From positions 58,579-122,578 of the forward strand of contig JAGXRM010000032.1 in NCBI GenBank assembly GCA_018335855.1: a stretch of DNA of 64,000 nt. The letters run 5' to 3'. The stretch is from Clostridiales bacterium (lineage in GTDB: Bacteria > Bacillota > Dethiobacteria > Dethiobacterales > Dethiobacteraceae). The position numbers were made by a program, and so were the translations under genes. The number at the start of each line of letters is the position of its first letter. Within the stretch, counting starts at the first letter, position 1. The notes beneath the pieces were generated by a model. It saw nothing but the letters and a program-made list of their open reading frames with translations. It was not told where the DNA came from and ran no database searches. Shown in pieces: positions 15,783 through 26,051 of this stretch.

Positions 15783-17420
15783 TTAAATTATTTCAAGATC
15801 TCCAAACAAGGTGGGCATCTCCACAGCACCGACGTTATAAACATAAATACGGTTCCGGCCGTTTATTTTAGCATGGTAAAGAGCGTCATCGGCTCTTTGC
15901 AACAGTGCCTCATCCGTTACTGCGTGGATGGGATAAACGGCTATCCCAAGACTGACGGTAATCTGAATTTTATTTCGTCCGATCTGAAAAACGGCTTGTT
16001 CCACTGTGCCGCGGATTTTTTCAGCCACGGCAACCGCACCGTCAAGGTCTGTTTCAGGCAGGATAACTAAAAATTCTTCACCGCCGTAACGTATGCAGGT
16101 ATCAATATCACGGACATGATCATGTACGATTTCAGCCAACTGCTTTAGTACCTGATCTCCGTCCAGGTGGCCGTACGTATCATTTATTCGTTTAAAAAAG
16201 TCTATATCTGCCATGAGTAAGCTGAAATTTCGGTCATATCTGTCAGCACGCCTTAATTCCCTTTCCATTTCCTGCCGGAGCAGACGACGGTTGCCAAGGC
16301 CGGTCAACTCGTCTGTCAGAGAGAGGACAGACACTTGCTGAAACAGCAGATATTTTTCCAGAGATAATGCCAAATGTTCGACTATAGGCTCCAGAATATC
16401 CAGGTCTTGTTCTGAATAGTTGCCCGGCCTCCGGGAATTTAAGATAAATACGCCGATAATTTCATCTTTTACCCGGATAGGTATACGTACAGCGGAACGG
16501 ATTCCCTCTTTAAACAAAGCGTCGTCTTCATAGAAAAGCCGGTTTACACTTAAATCATTCTCAAACTGAGGCCTCTTATGCTGCAGCACCCATTCTACCG
16601 ATGTATTCGCCAGGGGCAAAATCTGGCCCTCCGGAAGAGTGGTCTGATGGGTTGCCGCCAATAAAAAAACACGCACATTCATTTTGTCTTCTTCAATCAA
16701 AACGATAACACACCGGTCATAGTCAATCAGCTCTCTGATTTTAACAGCAAAGTTCTCGTAGATTTCCTGCAGGTCCAGACTGGAATTAATAACCTTGGTT
16801 ATTTCATTTAATACAAACATGGTCCGCTTTTCGGATGACACCTGATGGTAGAGCCGTGCTTTTTCCAAAGCAAGGCCTAATGCCTGGGCCACACTTGTTA
16901 TAAACTGTACTTTAGTGGCAGAAAATCGTCTTTTGCGCCTACTGTTTAATAACAGGGTGGCGACCAATTCATTGCCGGTATACAGAGGAATGGCGGCGGC
17001 AGAATTGATGTTCCGGGCAAGCTCAACAGGTAAGTATGGAGAGGACTCTTCAGATCGTATGTTCTCTAAAAAAATCGGCCTCTTTTCAGCAACGGCCCTG
17101 GAGATTAGATTATAGGGTTTTTGCAGCGGCACGGTTTGCAATGTTTCCACAAGACTTGCATCCATCCCGTTTTGAACAAGCAGCGTCATATGGTTGCTTT
17201 GCGAATCATACAGGTGAACGGCTCCCCCATCCATCTCCATGGAGGTAAGGATGCCATCCAACGCTGTATGCAATATCTGCGACAATTCAAGACTGCGGTT
17301 AGTCGCTACGACTAAGTCATCAATAACCGCCTGCTCCATCCGCTGCTTTACATTTATTCTATTGAGGGTGTAGGCGACCAATAGCGCCGACGCAGCAAGC
17401 CATCCAAGCAGTCCTGTCAC
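15783..17420 (-). CDS. Diguanylate cyclase with two GAF domains
   Basis: 545 residues. One N-terminal membrane helix (residues 2-18) is followed by a GAF domain (about 40-190), a second GAF domain (about 205-355) and a GGDEF domain (about 375-535). The active site reads RYGGEEFLVI, a functional GGEEF form, and the 'LTDELTGLGNRRLL' signature precedes it. It makes cyclic di-GMP from GTP. I see no RxxD inhibitory site at the usual spacing. The start is a GTG at 17420 with GGAGGAG upstream. The GAF domains may sense a small ligand or redox state, but nothing in the neighbourhood shows which. Confidence 0.9.
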   Translation of the reverse strand: MTGLLGWLAASALLVAYTLNRINVKQRMEQAVIDDLVVATNRSLELSQILHTALDGILTSMEMDGGAVHLYDSQSNHMTLLVQNGMDASLVETLQTVPLQKPYNLISRAVAEKRPIFLENIRSEESSPYLPVELARNINSAAAIPLYTGNELVATLLLNSRRKRRFSATKVQFITSVAQALGLALEKARLYHQVSSEKRTMFVLNEITKVINSSLDLQEIYENFAVKIRELIDYDRCVIVLIEEDKMNVRVFLLAATHQTTLPEGQILPLANTSVEWVLQHKRPQFENDLSVNRLFYEDDALFKEGIRSAVRIPIRVKDEIIGVFILNSRRPGNYSEQDLDILEPIVEHLALSLEKYLLFQQVSVLSLTDELTGLGNRRLLRQEMERELRRADRYDRNFSLLMADIDFFKRINDTYGHLDGDQVLKQLAEIVHDHVRDIDTCIRYGGEEFLVILPETDLDGAVAVAEKIRGTVEQAVFQIGRNKIQITVSLGIAVYPIHAVTDEALLQRADDALYHAKINGRNRIYVYNVGAVEMPTLFGDLEII

Positions 17421-17500
17421 CGCAAACTCCTCCGTTAAGAATGGTTAATGTTACTAGTTCGCGGCCTGGCATGAAAATCCTGCAGAATATTGGCGAATCA

Positions 17501-18061
17501 TCAGTATAGCTTTTGATACTGGCGATAAGCGGTTCTAACTTTGAAAAGAAAGTTGCGGGTTTCCGGAAAAGGGATATTGGCCCTGTTATTATATTTTCCG
17601 TCCCAGATACCTTCCTCCAGCCAACGGTTGACCTGTCCCCTGCCGCCGTTATATGCGGCGATGACCACATCTGTTCTGCCGTCAAACTCTTTGGCCAAGT
17701 TGGCCAGATACCACGTACCGAGCCGGATGTTAATTTCCGGGTCGAGGAGCATCTCTTCCTGAAAATCGGTGAAGCCAATCTGGGACGCAATCCATTCAGC
17801 CGTCGTGGGCATAATTTGCATTAAACCCAGTGCACCCATACGGGAAACTGCATCCGGGTTAAACTTGCTTTCCACGCGAATGACTGCGGCTACCAAAAGC
17901 GGATCCACACCATAGATAGCGGCGTTGGCTTCTATGGTCTGCCGGTATTGATACGGATAATAAAGCCTGCCCACCTGCGGAGTTTGGAACAATGCAGCCA
18001 GTAAAACTGTCAATATTACGACACCCAGGGTTAGGCGGACAATGTACATTCTAAATTTCAT
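17501..18061 (-). CDS. Soluble-lytic-transglycosylase-type (SLT) peptidoglycan hydrolase
   Basis: 186 residues. A signal anchor (residues 5-25, RLTLGVVILTVLLAALF) precedes the SLT domain (about 40-180). The catalytic Glu lies in AAVIRVESKFNPDAVS, followed by 'GALGLMQIMPTTAEWIA', 'NIRLGTWYLANL' and 'VIAAYNGGRGQVNRWL', all typical. It cleaves the glycan strand to 1,6-anhydro ends outside the membrane. The size and the single domain match the small transglycosylases found next to coaE in clostridia. The start overlaps the coaE end by 11 bases, and its ribosome site (CAGGAG) lies inside coaE. Confidence 0.92.
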   Translation of the reverse strand: MKFRMYIVRLTLGVVILTVLLAALFQTPQVGRLYYPYQYRQTIEANAAIYGVDPLLVAAVIRVESKFNPDAVSRMGALGLMQIMPTTAEWIASQIGFTDFQEEMLLDPEINIRLGTWYLANLAKEFDGRTDVVIAAYNGGRGQVNRWLEEGIWDGKYNNRANIPFPETRNFLFKVRTAYRQYQKLY

Positions 18062-18659
18062 GTTGACACTCCTGTTTCAGCGTTTGCCACAATTCGACCA
18101 CCTGTTTCCTTGTTTCCTCCGGTGTTCCGCTGTTATTTATAATCAGATCGGCTCTCTGTACTTTTTCCCTCAGCGGCATTTGCGTCCCTATTCTTTTTGT
18201 AGCTTCATCCCCGGAAAATCCGTCCCTTTGCATCAGTCTGGCAAGTTGTATTTCCTCGTTCACGAAGACAACAATGGTTTTATCCACTTCTTTTTCAAAT
18301 CCTGCTTCAAACAAAAGAGGGACTTCGATGAGAATCACCTTTGCACCTTGCCGGAGAGCATCGGCAACCTGTCTCCTGAGGAGAGTACGGACGGCGGGAT
18401 GAGTAATTTTATTTAGCAACTGCAGTTTTATGCTGTCATTAAAAACTAAAGCCGCCAGCGCTTTTCTGTCTATGCGGCGTTCACTGTCAAGTATCTCCTG
18501 GCCGAATTCCCTGACAATCGCCTGCCAGGCAGGTTGCCCCGGCTTTACTACTTCCCGGGCCAGGATGTCGGTGTCGATACGGACGGCACCCAGTTCTTCG
18601 AAAAATTTTGCCACCGTTGATTTACCTGTAGCGATTCCTCCGGTTAGCCCTATAATCAT
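18051..18659 (-). CDS. coaE: Dephospho-CoA kinase
   Basis: 202 residues, the typical size. The P-loop GLTGGIATGKSTVAKFF is at residues 4-20, then the CoA-site motif 'RIDTDILAREVVKPGQPA' and 'HPAVRTLLRRQV', and 'VILIEVPLLFEAGFEKEVDK', with RADLIINNSG near the end. It phosphorylates the ribose 3'-hydroxyl of dephospho-CoA in the last step of CoA synthesis. AGGAGGAA precedes the ATG. In many Firmicutes coaE follows polA and mutM, which are not visible here. It forms an overlapping pair with the transglycosylase gene. Confidence 0.95.
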   Translation of the reverse strand: MIIGLTGGIATGKSTVAKFFEELGAVRIDTDILAREVVKPGQPAWQAIVREFGQEILDSERRIDRKALAALVFNDSIKLQLLNKITHPAVRTLLRRQVADALRQGAKVILIEVPLLFEAGFEKEVDKTIVVFVNEEIQLARLMQRDGFSGDEATKRIGTQMPLREKVQRADLIINNSGTPEETRKQVVELWQTLKQECQHEI

Positions 18660-18721
18660 CAGCCGTTCCTCCTGTCGTGATTATTATACCAAAAGATTGT
18701 TTACTTTTCCTCTAAAAGAAG

Positions 18722-18750
18722 TAAAAAAAAAGCCCGGTTGCCCGGGCGGA
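18722..18750 (-). terminator. Rho-independent terminator of the fad operon
   Basis: GCCCGG (18732-18737) pairs with CCGGGC (18742-18747), with ten A on the plus strand that read as a T run on the minus strand. Confidence 0.88.
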
Positions 18751-18758
18751 GGGTAGTG

Positions 18759-20534
18759 TTATATAACTACATATTTATTTTTTGCGTAAACGGCATCTGC
18801 AATTTCACGTTTCATGACGAAAACATTATCCTGCTCAAATTTTGTAAGCTTACGCAGAATAGAGAACAACGTCCGCTTTGTATCTCCTTCTTCCATGGCA
18901 GCAATGACTTCTTTGGCCCAGACATCAAACTTTGGCACCAGGCCATTGACATAGCAAGTCGTCATTTTGGCAGCCAGGGAGCCGGCTTCTTCGCCTTTGG
19001 CAGCAATGATTTTGCGGGTGCGCAACAGAGCGCTTTCCGCACCGAAAATCTCATCAACCATGTCGGCCATCCGCGCCAGAATCTCTTGCTCACGGATTAG
19101 TTTTTCGCCATATTTCTGTGCTGCAGAGCCGGCTATCAACAAGAAGATTTTCTTAAGATTTTCAATGGCTTGTTCTTCTTTGGCCAGCAGTTCATCGGAT
19201 TCATCCTGCATGGTCGGTGTTAATAATTCTTCCTGCAGTTTCATGGCTGCCTGAATCAAAGGAATTTCGCCCTTCTGTGCTTTACGCATCAAGGTGGCCG
19301 GGATAATGAGACGGTTAATTTCATTGGTGCCTTCAAAAATTCTGTTAATCCGGCTGTCACGGTAAATCCGTTCTATTGTGTATTCCTGACTGTAACCGTA
19401 CCCACCGTGAATTTGCACGCCTTCGTCTGCCACAAAGTCCAGGGCCTCGGACCCGTAGATTTTTGCCACAGAACACTCAATGGCATATTCCTGAATTGCA
19501 TCGGCAATTTTCTGCCCGGCTTCGTCACCACTCAGATCAAGTGTTTCAATCACATCCTGAATCAGGCCGCCGATACGGTAACAGATGCTTTCGGTGATAA
19601 AGGTGCGAATATTCATATCTGCAATTTTATTTTTAATTAAACCGAACTTGGAAATAGGCATATTAAACTGATTACGTTCCTGCGCATACTGGGAAGACAG
19701 TTCCAGCGCATATTTGGCAGCGCCGAGACAACCCACGCCCAGTTTAAAGCGACCGATATTCAGAATATTAAACGCTACCTGATGACCTTTACCTATTGTA
19801 CCCAGCAAGTTTTCTACCGGAACTTTGGCATCCTCAAATATCACAGAACATGTGGATGAGCCTTTAATCCCCATTTTATGCTCCTCCGCACCGATGGAGA
19901 CCCCGGGGGTGTCACGGTCGACAATAAAGGAAGTAAAGTGTTCTCCATCCACCTTGGCGTAGGTAACAATGACGTCAGCCCAGGCTGCGTTTGTGATAAA
20001 TTGTTTGGAACCGTTTAAAACATAATGTTTGCCATCTTCGGTAAGAACTGCCCTGGTTTTGGCATTCATCGCATCCGAACCGGCATCTGCCTCAGTCAGC
20101 GCATAGGCGGCAATTTTTTTACCTGTAGCCAGATCTGGCAGATAACGCTTTTTCTGTTCTTCGTTGCCGAAGAAAAGGATGGGCAGTGTACCGATGCCCG
20201 TATGTGCGCCGAAGACTAGAGACAGTGAGCCGCCACGGGACATCTGTTCGGCGATGAGCAGTGAGGAAATTTTATCGGCTTCAGCACCGCCGTATTTCTC
20301 AGGGATTTCCGTGCCAAGCAGGCCTAACTCTCCCAGTTGGCGGAGCAGCGCTACAGCCACCCCGTCCTCCATCTTTTCGATGGCGTCAATCTGGGGCACC
20401 ACTTTTTCCTTAATAAACCCGGCAACCGTGTCGGAGACCATTTTATGCAAGTCACTAAAATCTTCCGGTGTATAAACCTGATCAGGCTTGACCTGAGAGA
20501 TTAAAAATGAACCGCCTTTGATTAAATCAGCCAT
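18759..20534 (-). CDS. fadE: Acyl-CoA dehydrogenase (FadE-like)
   Basis: 591 residues, longer than the about 380 of short-chain enzymes and equal to Bacillus FadE. The usual order is present: an N-terminal helical domain (about 30-150), a middle beta domain with 'YALTEADAGSDAMNAKTRAV' and 'FITNAAWADVIVTYAKV', a C-terminal helical domain with 'QIHGGYGYSQEYTIERIYRD' and the 'FEGTNEINRLII' block, then an extra C-terminal helical extension (about 440-591). It oxidises acyl-CoA to enoyl-CoA with FAD; electrons should go to ETF, which is not in this window. It is the last gene of fadN-fadA-fadE and has AGGAGG upstream. Confidence 0.92.
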   Translation of the reverse strand: MADLIKGGSFLISQVKPDQVYTPEDFSDLHKMVSDTVAGFIKEKVVPQIDAIEKMEDGVAVALLRQLGELGLLGTEIPEKYGGAEADKISSLLIAEQMSRGGSLSLVFGAHTGIGTLPILFFGNEEQKKRYLPDLATGKKIAAYALTEADAGSDAMNAKTRAVLTEDGKHYVLNGSKQFITNAAWADVIVTYAKVDGEHFTSFIVDRDTPGVSIGAEEHKMGIKGSSTCSVIFEDAKVPVENLLGTIGKGHQVAFNILNIGRFKLGVGCLGAAKYALELSSQYAQERNQFNMPISKFGLIKNKIADMNIRTFITESICYRIGGLIQDVIETLDLSGDEAGQKIADAIQEYAIECSVAKIYGSEALDFVADEGVQIHGGYGYSQEYTIERIYRDSRINRIFEGTNEINRLIIPATLMRKAQKGEIPLIQAAMKLQEELLTPTMQDESDELLAKEEQAIENLKKIFLLIAGSAAQKYGEKLIREQEILARMADMVDEIFGAESALLRTRKIIAAKGEEAGSLAAKMTTCYVNGLVPKFDVWAKEVIAAMEEGDTKRTLFSILRKLTKFEQDNVFVMKREIADAVYAKNKYVVI

Positions 20535-20555
20535 TATCGTTTCCTCCTTTATTCA

Positions 20556-21731
20556 TTACTCCCGTTCAAATAATCCGGCAGCACCCATGCCTCCGCCGAT
20601 ACACATACTGACTACGCCGTACTTTCCGCCCCGCCGTGCCAGTTCAGCCAGCAGCGTTACGGTAAGTTTTGCACCGGTACAACCCAACGGATGACCCAGG
20701 GCAATGGCACCGCCGTTGACGTTGACCTTCTCCGCGTCAAGTTCCAGCGTACGTACCACAGCAAGTGCCTGTGCGGCAAACGCTTCGTTTAGCTCAAACA
20801 GATCGACCTGTTCTTTTGATACGCCGGTCTGCGCAAACAGTTTGGGTATGGCCACCACTGGGCCAATTCCCATTACATCTGCTTCTACGCCGCCAACGGC
20901 ATAGCCACGGAAAACGGCAAGAGGTTTTAATCCCAACTCGGTCGCTTTCTCCCGGGACATAATCAGAACTGCAGACGCACCATCGCTGGTCTGGGAAGAG
21001 TTGCCCGCCGTTACGCTTCCGCCCTGTAAAAATGCGGGTTTTAATGAGCTGAGTTTTGCCACGGTCGTTTCCGGGCGGACACCGTCATCGGTATCAAATG
21101 TTTCATCGCGAATCACCAATCGCCCTTTTTGATCAAAAGATTTAATTTTCACGGGTACAGAAACCGTCTCGTCGGCAAACTTTCCTTCTGCAATCGCTGC
21201 TGCCGCCCGCTTGTGACTCCGTTGTGCAAAATTGTCCTGATCTTCCCGGCTGATTCCGTAGCGCTCGGCAACCCGCTCCGCCGTCAGGCCCATTGAGATG
21301 TATGCCTGGGGGTACTCTTCCATTAATGTGGGGTTGGGCGCCATATTATTACCGCCCAGAGGTACTGAACTCATACTTTCCACTCCGCCTGCTATGACCA
21401 CATCGGCCAGACCGCTTTGGATTTTAGCTGCCGCCAAAGCGATACTTTCCAAACCGGAAGAACAAAAACGGTTCACTGTCATCGCCGGTACTTCCGGAGG
21501 AAATTTCGCCCTCTGTGCAGCGATACGCGCCACGTTCATGCCCTGTTCACCTTCGGGGAAGGCGCAGCCGAGAATAATGTCATCTACAATTGATGCCGGC
21601 ACATCCGCCCGGCGCAGTACTTCTTCCAAAACCAATGCTGCTATGTCGTCCGGTCGGGTCGCACTCAGGCCGCCGCGCTTCGCTTTTCCAACCGGAGTAC
21701 GAACCGCAGCAACTATAACCGCCTCTTTCAT
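20556..21731 (-). CDS. fadA: Acetyl-CoA acyltransferase (thiolase)
   Basis: 391 residues; the ATG at 21731 follows AGGAGG, while an earlier in-frame start at 21764 lies within the gap. The thiolase motifs are complete: the nucleophilic cysteine in '[20 protein letters not shown]', '[18 protein letters not shown]' with the catalytic His, and '[20 protein letters not shown]' with the second Cys. It releases acetyl-CoA from 3-ketoacyl-CoA in beta-oxidation. It lies between fadN (36 bases away) and fadE (21 bases away), and the order is that of Bacillus fadNAE. Confidence 0.95.
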   Translation of the reverse strand: MKEAVIVAAVRTPVGKAKRGGLSATRPDDIAALVLEEVLRRADVPASIVDDIILGCAFPEGEQGMNVARIAAQRAKFPPEVPAMTVNRFCSSGLESIALAAAKIQSGLADVVIAGGVESMSSVPLGGNNMAPNPTLMEEYPQAYISMGLTAERVAERYGISREDQDNFAQRSHKRAAAAIAEGKFADETVSVPVKIKSFDQKGRLVIRDETFDTDDGVRPETTVAKLSSLKPAFLQGGSVTAGNSSQTSDGASAVLIMSREKATELGLKPLAVFRGYAVGGVEADVMGIGPVVAIPKLFAQTGVSKEQVDLFELNEAFAAQALAVVRTLELDAEKVNVNGGAIALGHPLGCTGAKLTVTLLAELARRGGKYGVVSMCIGGGMGAAGLFERE

Positions 21732-21766
21732 CGCAATCCCTCCTGTCTTCAACTTAATATTCACTA

Positions 21767-24163
21767 CTAATTACGCAGCGGCTTGCCCGTTTTCAGAAGA
21801 TGAGCCATACGCTGCTGCGTTTTAGGCTGCATGCATAGCTGAACAAACGCTTCCCGCTCTAAATCGAGGAGATACTGTTCTGTGACCCAGGTATTGGCTG
21901 AAACTTTACCGCCGCACATAATGTATGCCAGTTTTTCAGCAAGGAATGCGTCATATTCGGAAATCTGACGTCCTTCTTTCATGTTGTAAATTCCGGCTTT
22001 AATAGTCGCCAGACCCGCTTCTCCGATGACACGAATCTTCCGTTCCACCGGCGGTTTATACCCGGTAGCTGCCATAGCCAACACAGCCTGCTTGGCTTCA
22101 TGAATTAAACGGTCCTGGTTTGTTACGAACCCGTCCTGAGGACGCATATAACCAAGCTTCATCGCTTCCTTGGCGCTGGTGCCTACTTTAGCCTGAGCAA
22201 CTGTCATAAATGAAGCAACAATTAACTGAGTTAAATCTACCTGCTCATTGTCCATCACCGTCTCTACGCTGCGCAGAACCATTTCCTTGGTACCACCACC
22301 CGCGGGGATTACACCGACACCCAGCTCGACCAAACCCATATAGGTTTCTGCTGCTGCCAGAATGCGGTCGGAATGGGCCAGTACTTCATACCCGCCGCCC
22401 AGTGCCATCCCTTGTGGTGCTGCAACAACCGGCTTATCACAATACTTTAACCTCATCAGGGACTGCTGGAAGTGACGGACCATTAAGTCCAGTTCATCCC
22501 ATTCTTCCGCCTGGGCCTCCATTAATACCATCATCAGATTGGCGCCCACACAGAAGTTGCGGGCATGGTTAGCAATGACCATCCCTTGATAGTTCTTTTC
22601 CACTTCATCAGCAGATTTGACAATCATAGAGAGGACATCGGCCCCAATCGCCTGCCTCACCGAGTGGAACTCAAGACAGGTCACACCATCACCGATATCA
22701 ATCAGGCTGGCGCCGGAGTTGGATTTAATCACCCGCCCTTTTTCTTTATAATCCGGGAGGTAAATTATGCCAAACATTGGTTCCAGAGCCTGATACTGTT
22801 TTGTTTTAAAGTCATAAACGAAGGTCTTTCCGTCTTCCTTCTTGTAAAACGATTCAATCCCTGCTGCCAACATTTCTGTTACCATGGGAGGCACTTCTTT
22901 GCCGTCAGCCACTATCCGTGCCACAGCATCTTTAACACCGATGGCATCCCAAGTTTCAAAGGGGCCCATCTCCCAGTTGAATCCCCAGCGCATTGCCCGG
23001 TCGACAGAGACGATATCATCGGCGATTTCTTCCGCCTTCAGCGCGGAATAGATCATCATGCCACGCAGCGCTTTCCAGGCAAACTCACTGCCTTTATCTC
23101 CGGCGCCGAGAAGTGCTCTGATCCGCGCTGGAACGGAACCGGCGCTTTTTGCAGCTTCCAGGCTGCCAAACTTCGCCTTTTTCTGCTCACGATATTCCAT
23201 GGAGCTAAGATCCAGGGTAAGAATTTGCTTTGTCCCGTCAGCCTTTACCTTCTTGTAAAAGCCCTGTCCCGTCTTTTCACCAAGCCACTTATTATCAAAC
23301 ATAGTCTGTAGGAAGCCGGGAATTTCAAAAGATGCCACTTCCCACGGTTCTGTAACTTTTTCGCCCACATTACGGGCTACATGGACAAACACATCGAGGC
23401 CGACCATATCCAATGTACGGAACGTGGCACTTTTGGGACGCCCCATGGCCGGTCCGGTAACTGCGTCAACTTCCTCAGGAGTAAGGCCTGTTTCTTCCAT
23501 TGCCGTCACGGTGGCTAAAAGGCCGTACACTCCAATACGGTTGCCAATAAAGTTCGGCGTGTCTTTGGCCATGACGACCCCTTTACCCAACACCCTGTCA
23601 CCAAAGTCTTTCATAAACTCAACAAGGGCAGGATCTGTATCCTCACCGGGAATAATTTCGAGAAGCTTCATATAGCGGGGCGGGTTGAAGAAATGGGTTC
23701 CCATAAAGTGCTTTCTAAATTCCGGTGAACACTCTGCTACCATTTCGTTAACAGACAATCCTGACGTGTTCGTCGTAACGACTGTCCCTGGGCTCCAGTA
23801 TTTTTCTACTCTTTTAAAGAGCCCTTTTTTAATATCCATTCTCTCGGCAACTACTTCTATAACCCAGTCCACTCCAGCAATCTTATGCAAGTCATCTTCC
23901 AGGTTGCCTGGCGTCAGCATTGCTACGTCATTCACCTGATAAAAAGGTGAAGGCCGCATTTTCTTTAAATTCTCGATGCCCAGGCCTGCCAATTTATTTC
24001 TGAATTTAGGATCTTCAGTAATCCCAGACTTCGTCTCTTCTTCAGTCGGTTGCGGTATGATATCAAGGACCAGGCAGGGTATACCCACATTTGCCAGGTG
24101 GGCGGCAATACTAGCTCCCATTGTGCCGGCGCCCAGAACAGCTGCGCTGCGTATTTTTCTCAA
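21767..24163 (-). CDS. fadN: 3-hydroxyacyl-CoA dehydrogenase / enoyl-CoA hydratase fusion
   Basis: 798 residues. The N-terminal NAD-binding domain (residues 1-190) starts [19 protein letters not shown] and has '[20 protein letters not shown]' and the catalytic block '[18 protein letters not shown]'. The dehydrogenase C-domain follows (190-300, '[18 protein letters not shown]'), a second C-domain repeat (about 335-440), then a crotonase domain (about 480-690) with '[18 protein letters not shown]'-like and '[20 protein letters not shown]' blocks. The dehydrogenase-first order is that of Bacillus FadN, opposite to E. coli FadB. The start is a TTG at 24163 after GGAGGAG. A MarR gene is divergently placed upstream and may control it. 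Confidence 0.94.
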   Translation of the reverse strand: MRKIRSAAVLGAGTMGASIAAHLANVGIPCLVLDIIPQPTEEETKSGITEDPKFRNKLAGLGIENLKKMRPSPFYQVNDVAMLTPGNLEDDLHKIAGVDWVIEVVAERMDIKKGLFKRVEKYWSPGTVVTTNTSGLSVNEMVAECSPEFRKHFMGTHFFNPPRYMKLLEIIPGEDTDPALVEFMKDFGDRVLGKGVVMAKDTPNFIGNRIGVYGLLATVTAMEETGLTPEEVDAVTGPAMGRPKSATFRTLDMVGLDVFVHVARNVGEKVTEPWEVASFEIPGFLQTMFDNKWLGEKTGQGFYKKVKADGTKQILTLDLSSMEYREQKKAKFGSLEAAKSAGSVPARIRALLGAGDKGSEFAWKALRGMMIYSALKAEEIADDIVSVDRAMRWGFNWEMGPFETWDAIGVKDAVARIVADGKEVPPMVTEMLAAGIESFYKKEDGKTFVYDFKTKQYQALEPMFGIIYLPDYKEKGRVIKSNSGASLIDIGDGVTCLEFHSVRQAIGADVLSMIVKSADEVEKNYQGMVIANHARNFCVGANLMMVLMEAQAEEWDELDLMVRHFQQSLMRLKYCDKPVVAAPQGMALGGGYEVLAHSDRILAAAETYMGLVELGVGVIPAGGGTKEMVLRSVETVMDNEQVDLTQLIVASFMTVAQAKVGTSAKEAMKLGYMRPQDGFVTNQDRLIHEAKQAVLAMAATGYKPPVERKIRVIGEAGLATIKAGIYNMKEGRQISEYDAFLAEKLAYIMCGGKVSANTWVTEQYLLDLEREAFVQLCMQPKTQQRMAHLLKTGKPLRN

Positions 24164-24492
24164 GTCACTCTCCTCCTTTTAATAGGAATACACTTTCGTT
24201 CTATATTACTTTTTTAATCTCCACCTCCAAATATATTTTCATATGTTAAATATTTATGTTGTAAAGTTCGTTATCTTGACTAAAATGTCCTGCTTAATTA
24301 AAAATATTTTTAATATTTTTTTTCATGGCCAATTACATGCTTGTTGCTCACCATTAATCATAACGACAATATTTGCATATTTTACAGCAACTATTGCAGA
24401 AACAATATTTTCTGGTCTTTTATAATGTCAAATGTTATAATACAGTAAATTCCATACCCGGGGCATTTATCACATTCAGAGGAGGGAACCCT
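24164..24492. other. AT-rich intergenic control region between fadN and the MarR gene
   Basis: This 329-base gap is very AT rich. Plus-strand TATAAT boxes lie at 24421-24426 and 24436-24441; the second is an extended -10 (TGTTATAAT), and it is the likely MarR-gene promoter. On the minus strand TTGGAG-16-TAATAT near 24190-24230 could serve fadN. Several short AT palindromes are candidates for MarR operators, but none stands out. Confidence 0.45.
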
Positions 24493-24984
24493 ATGGCAGA
24501 TTTCAAAGAGACTGAAGTGTTTACCAAAGCGTTCCAGGAAATTTTCCCTAAACTCATGCACTACCTGGAGACAGAGGAAATCCGTGAACTGACAGGTCTT
24601 GGCATTACTCCGGGCCAAATTAATGCCCTACTTATTCTTTATTTGCATGATGATTTAACGATGGGTGAACTTAGTGCCGAAATCTACCTGGCAGAGAGTG
24701 CAGCCACCCGCCTGGTAGACCGTCTGGTAAAAATGAACCTCGTCCGCCGCAAGGGCGATGAAAAAGACCGCCGTGTTGTCCGGGTCTTTCTGACATCGTA
24801 CGGCAGGCAACTGGCCAGCTTGGTTTTCCAGCGCCGGTCCCTGCGGTTCAGCAACTTAGCCGACCGCCTTACGCCCGAAGAGCGGGAAATGCTGGTCTTA
24901 TCCGTAAAAGCCGTACTTCGTGTCTTTGAGCAGTTTGACACACAAGCGCCGATGACTATGCCGGAGATGGAAAATAAAGAATAG
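24493..24984 (+). CDS. MarR family transcriptional regulator
   Basis: 163 residues from the ATG at 24493, with GAGGAGGGA upstream. A winged-helix core runs from about residue 45 to 125. 'ITPGQINALLILYLHDDLTM' is the helix 1/2 region, 'GELSAEIYLAESAATRLVDR' the recognition helix and 'RKGDEKDRRVVRVFLTSYGR' the wing, with the conserved DxRxxxVxLT pattern. It is divergent from fadN, which makes the beta-oxidation operon its most likely target, perhaps with an acyl-CoA effector in place of the TetR-type FadR of Bacillus. This target is inference. Confidence 0.9.
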   Translation: MADFKETEVFTKAFQEIFPKLMHYLETEEIRELTGLGITPGQINALLILYLHDDLTMGELSAEIYLAESAATRLVDRLVKMNLVRRKGDEKDRRVVRVFLTSYGRQLASLVFQRRSLRFSNLADRLTPEEREMLVLSVKAVLRVFEQFDTQAPMTMPEMENKE

Positions 24985-24988
24985 CGAA

Positions 24989-25022
24989 AAAAAGGCCTCT
25001 CATTTCGAGAGGCCTTTTTCTA
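24989..25022. terminator. Bidirectional terminator
   Basis: GGCCTCTC and GAGAGGCC form a stem around ATTTC, with A and T runs on either side. It serves the MarR gene and the convergent heme protein gene. Confidence 0.88.
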
Positions 25023-25030
25023 TCCGTGTT

Positions 25031-25984
25031 TCAGACTCGCCACAAAGCGAGAATAAACAGTATAGATAACGCAACAATCAGATTGAAGTTGGCGAGGAAA
25101 TGAAGCATTTTTACCGCACGTTGGTGATGTTCTTTATTTACTCCGTGTCCTTCTTCATTTACAGAAGTAAGGACACCGACACGAGTCACTCTCTCAAAAA
25201 CCTGTACCCCATGAGGCGCAAAAGGTAAATCCTCAGTAAGATCCGCACCGGCCTCATGCCGTCCGGCATGCTTGCCGAGACGCCAAAGCTTGCTGCCGCT
25301 TACATCATAGACAATTCCGCCGTGGGACATATACGTGGGTCTACCCTCTTTTCCGTCATAGGATGCTAATTCTTCAGGGGTGAACTTTCGCATCATCTCT
25401 TCGGATGGCAATGCCAGGCTTCCCCCTGAGCTTGCACCCCGTAGTTTTCGGTTTAGACGTAGAGTTACAAATGCGGCTGCAGCAACAAGTACCAGAAAGA
25501 GTAATATCTTTAGCCCAAGTAGACGGCCAAAGCGAGTGTCAACCAGATTATGAATGGAACCCAGTCGCATGAACATTAAAATAATTCCGGTCACGGAGAG
25601 AATTATAATATTAATCCAGGTCAGTCGAAAAGCCGCCGTGGGGATACCGTGTTCCACGGTTTTTGGTTTTATGATGATATGAATAAAAAAAATGGCACCG
25701 AGCCAACTAAAGGCGGCTACGATATGCAGAAAGCGCAGCACAGTTTCCAGCGCTCTGCGGAAAGGGGTACGAGAATCCGCGGTACCGGCCAGAGGCCAGC
25801 GATAGCCTTGCTGCCGGAACGCTTGTCCGGTGGGATTTAAATCCAATGAACCTTCCACATGACAGGTAATGCACGGCTCACCGGTTTGCTCAGCAAAATT
25901 GGGCCGTGCCAAAACTGACGGTGGTCTATACAGAAGTAATAGAAAAAGTATCACTAACGTAAACAAGACAAGTCTTTGTCGCAT
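25031..25984 (-). CDS. Membrane protein with c-type heme motif, CopD-like and cytochrome b5-like domains
   Basis: 317 residues from the ATG at 25984, preceded by GGGGGT. A signal/TM segment (residues 3-20) is followed by a single heme c motif, CITCH, near residue 40. Four hydrophobic helices (about 78-102, 115-138, 148-170 and 285-310) form a CopD-like membrane domain. A cytochrome b5-like heme/steroid-binding domain (about 203-270) has 'KFTPEELASYDGKEGRPTYM' and 'SHGGIVYDVSGSKLWRLGKH'. The combination points to a membrane redox or heme-binding role. No partner is adjacent, and the electron path is unknown. Confidence 0.8.
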   Translation of the reverse strand: MRQRLVLFTLVILFLLLLYRPPSVLARPNFAEQTGEPCITCHVEGSLDLNPTGQAFRQQGYRWPLAGTADSRTPFRRALETVLRFLHIVAAFSWLGAIFFIHIIIKPKTVEHGIPTAAFRLTWINIIILSVTGIILMFMRLGSIHNLVDTRFGRLLGLKILLFLVLVAAAAFVTLRLNRKLRGASSGGSLALPSEEMMRKFTPEELASYDGKEGRPTYMSHGGIVYDVSGSKLWRLGKHAGRHEAGADLTEDLPFAPHGVQVFERVTRVGVLTSVNEEGHGVNKEHHQRAVKMLHFLANFNLIVALSILFILALWRV

Positions 25985-26051
25985 AATTACCCCCTGCATT
26001 CTTATTAGGGGGTAGTTCGACGAATTCACCCTAAATCCTGCCCATTTACAC

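Noticed and set aside
22565..23311. A 248-codon open frame on the plus strand inside fadN
   Set aside because: It is antisense to a well-recognised fadN domain and has no motif; it is an effect of codon bias.
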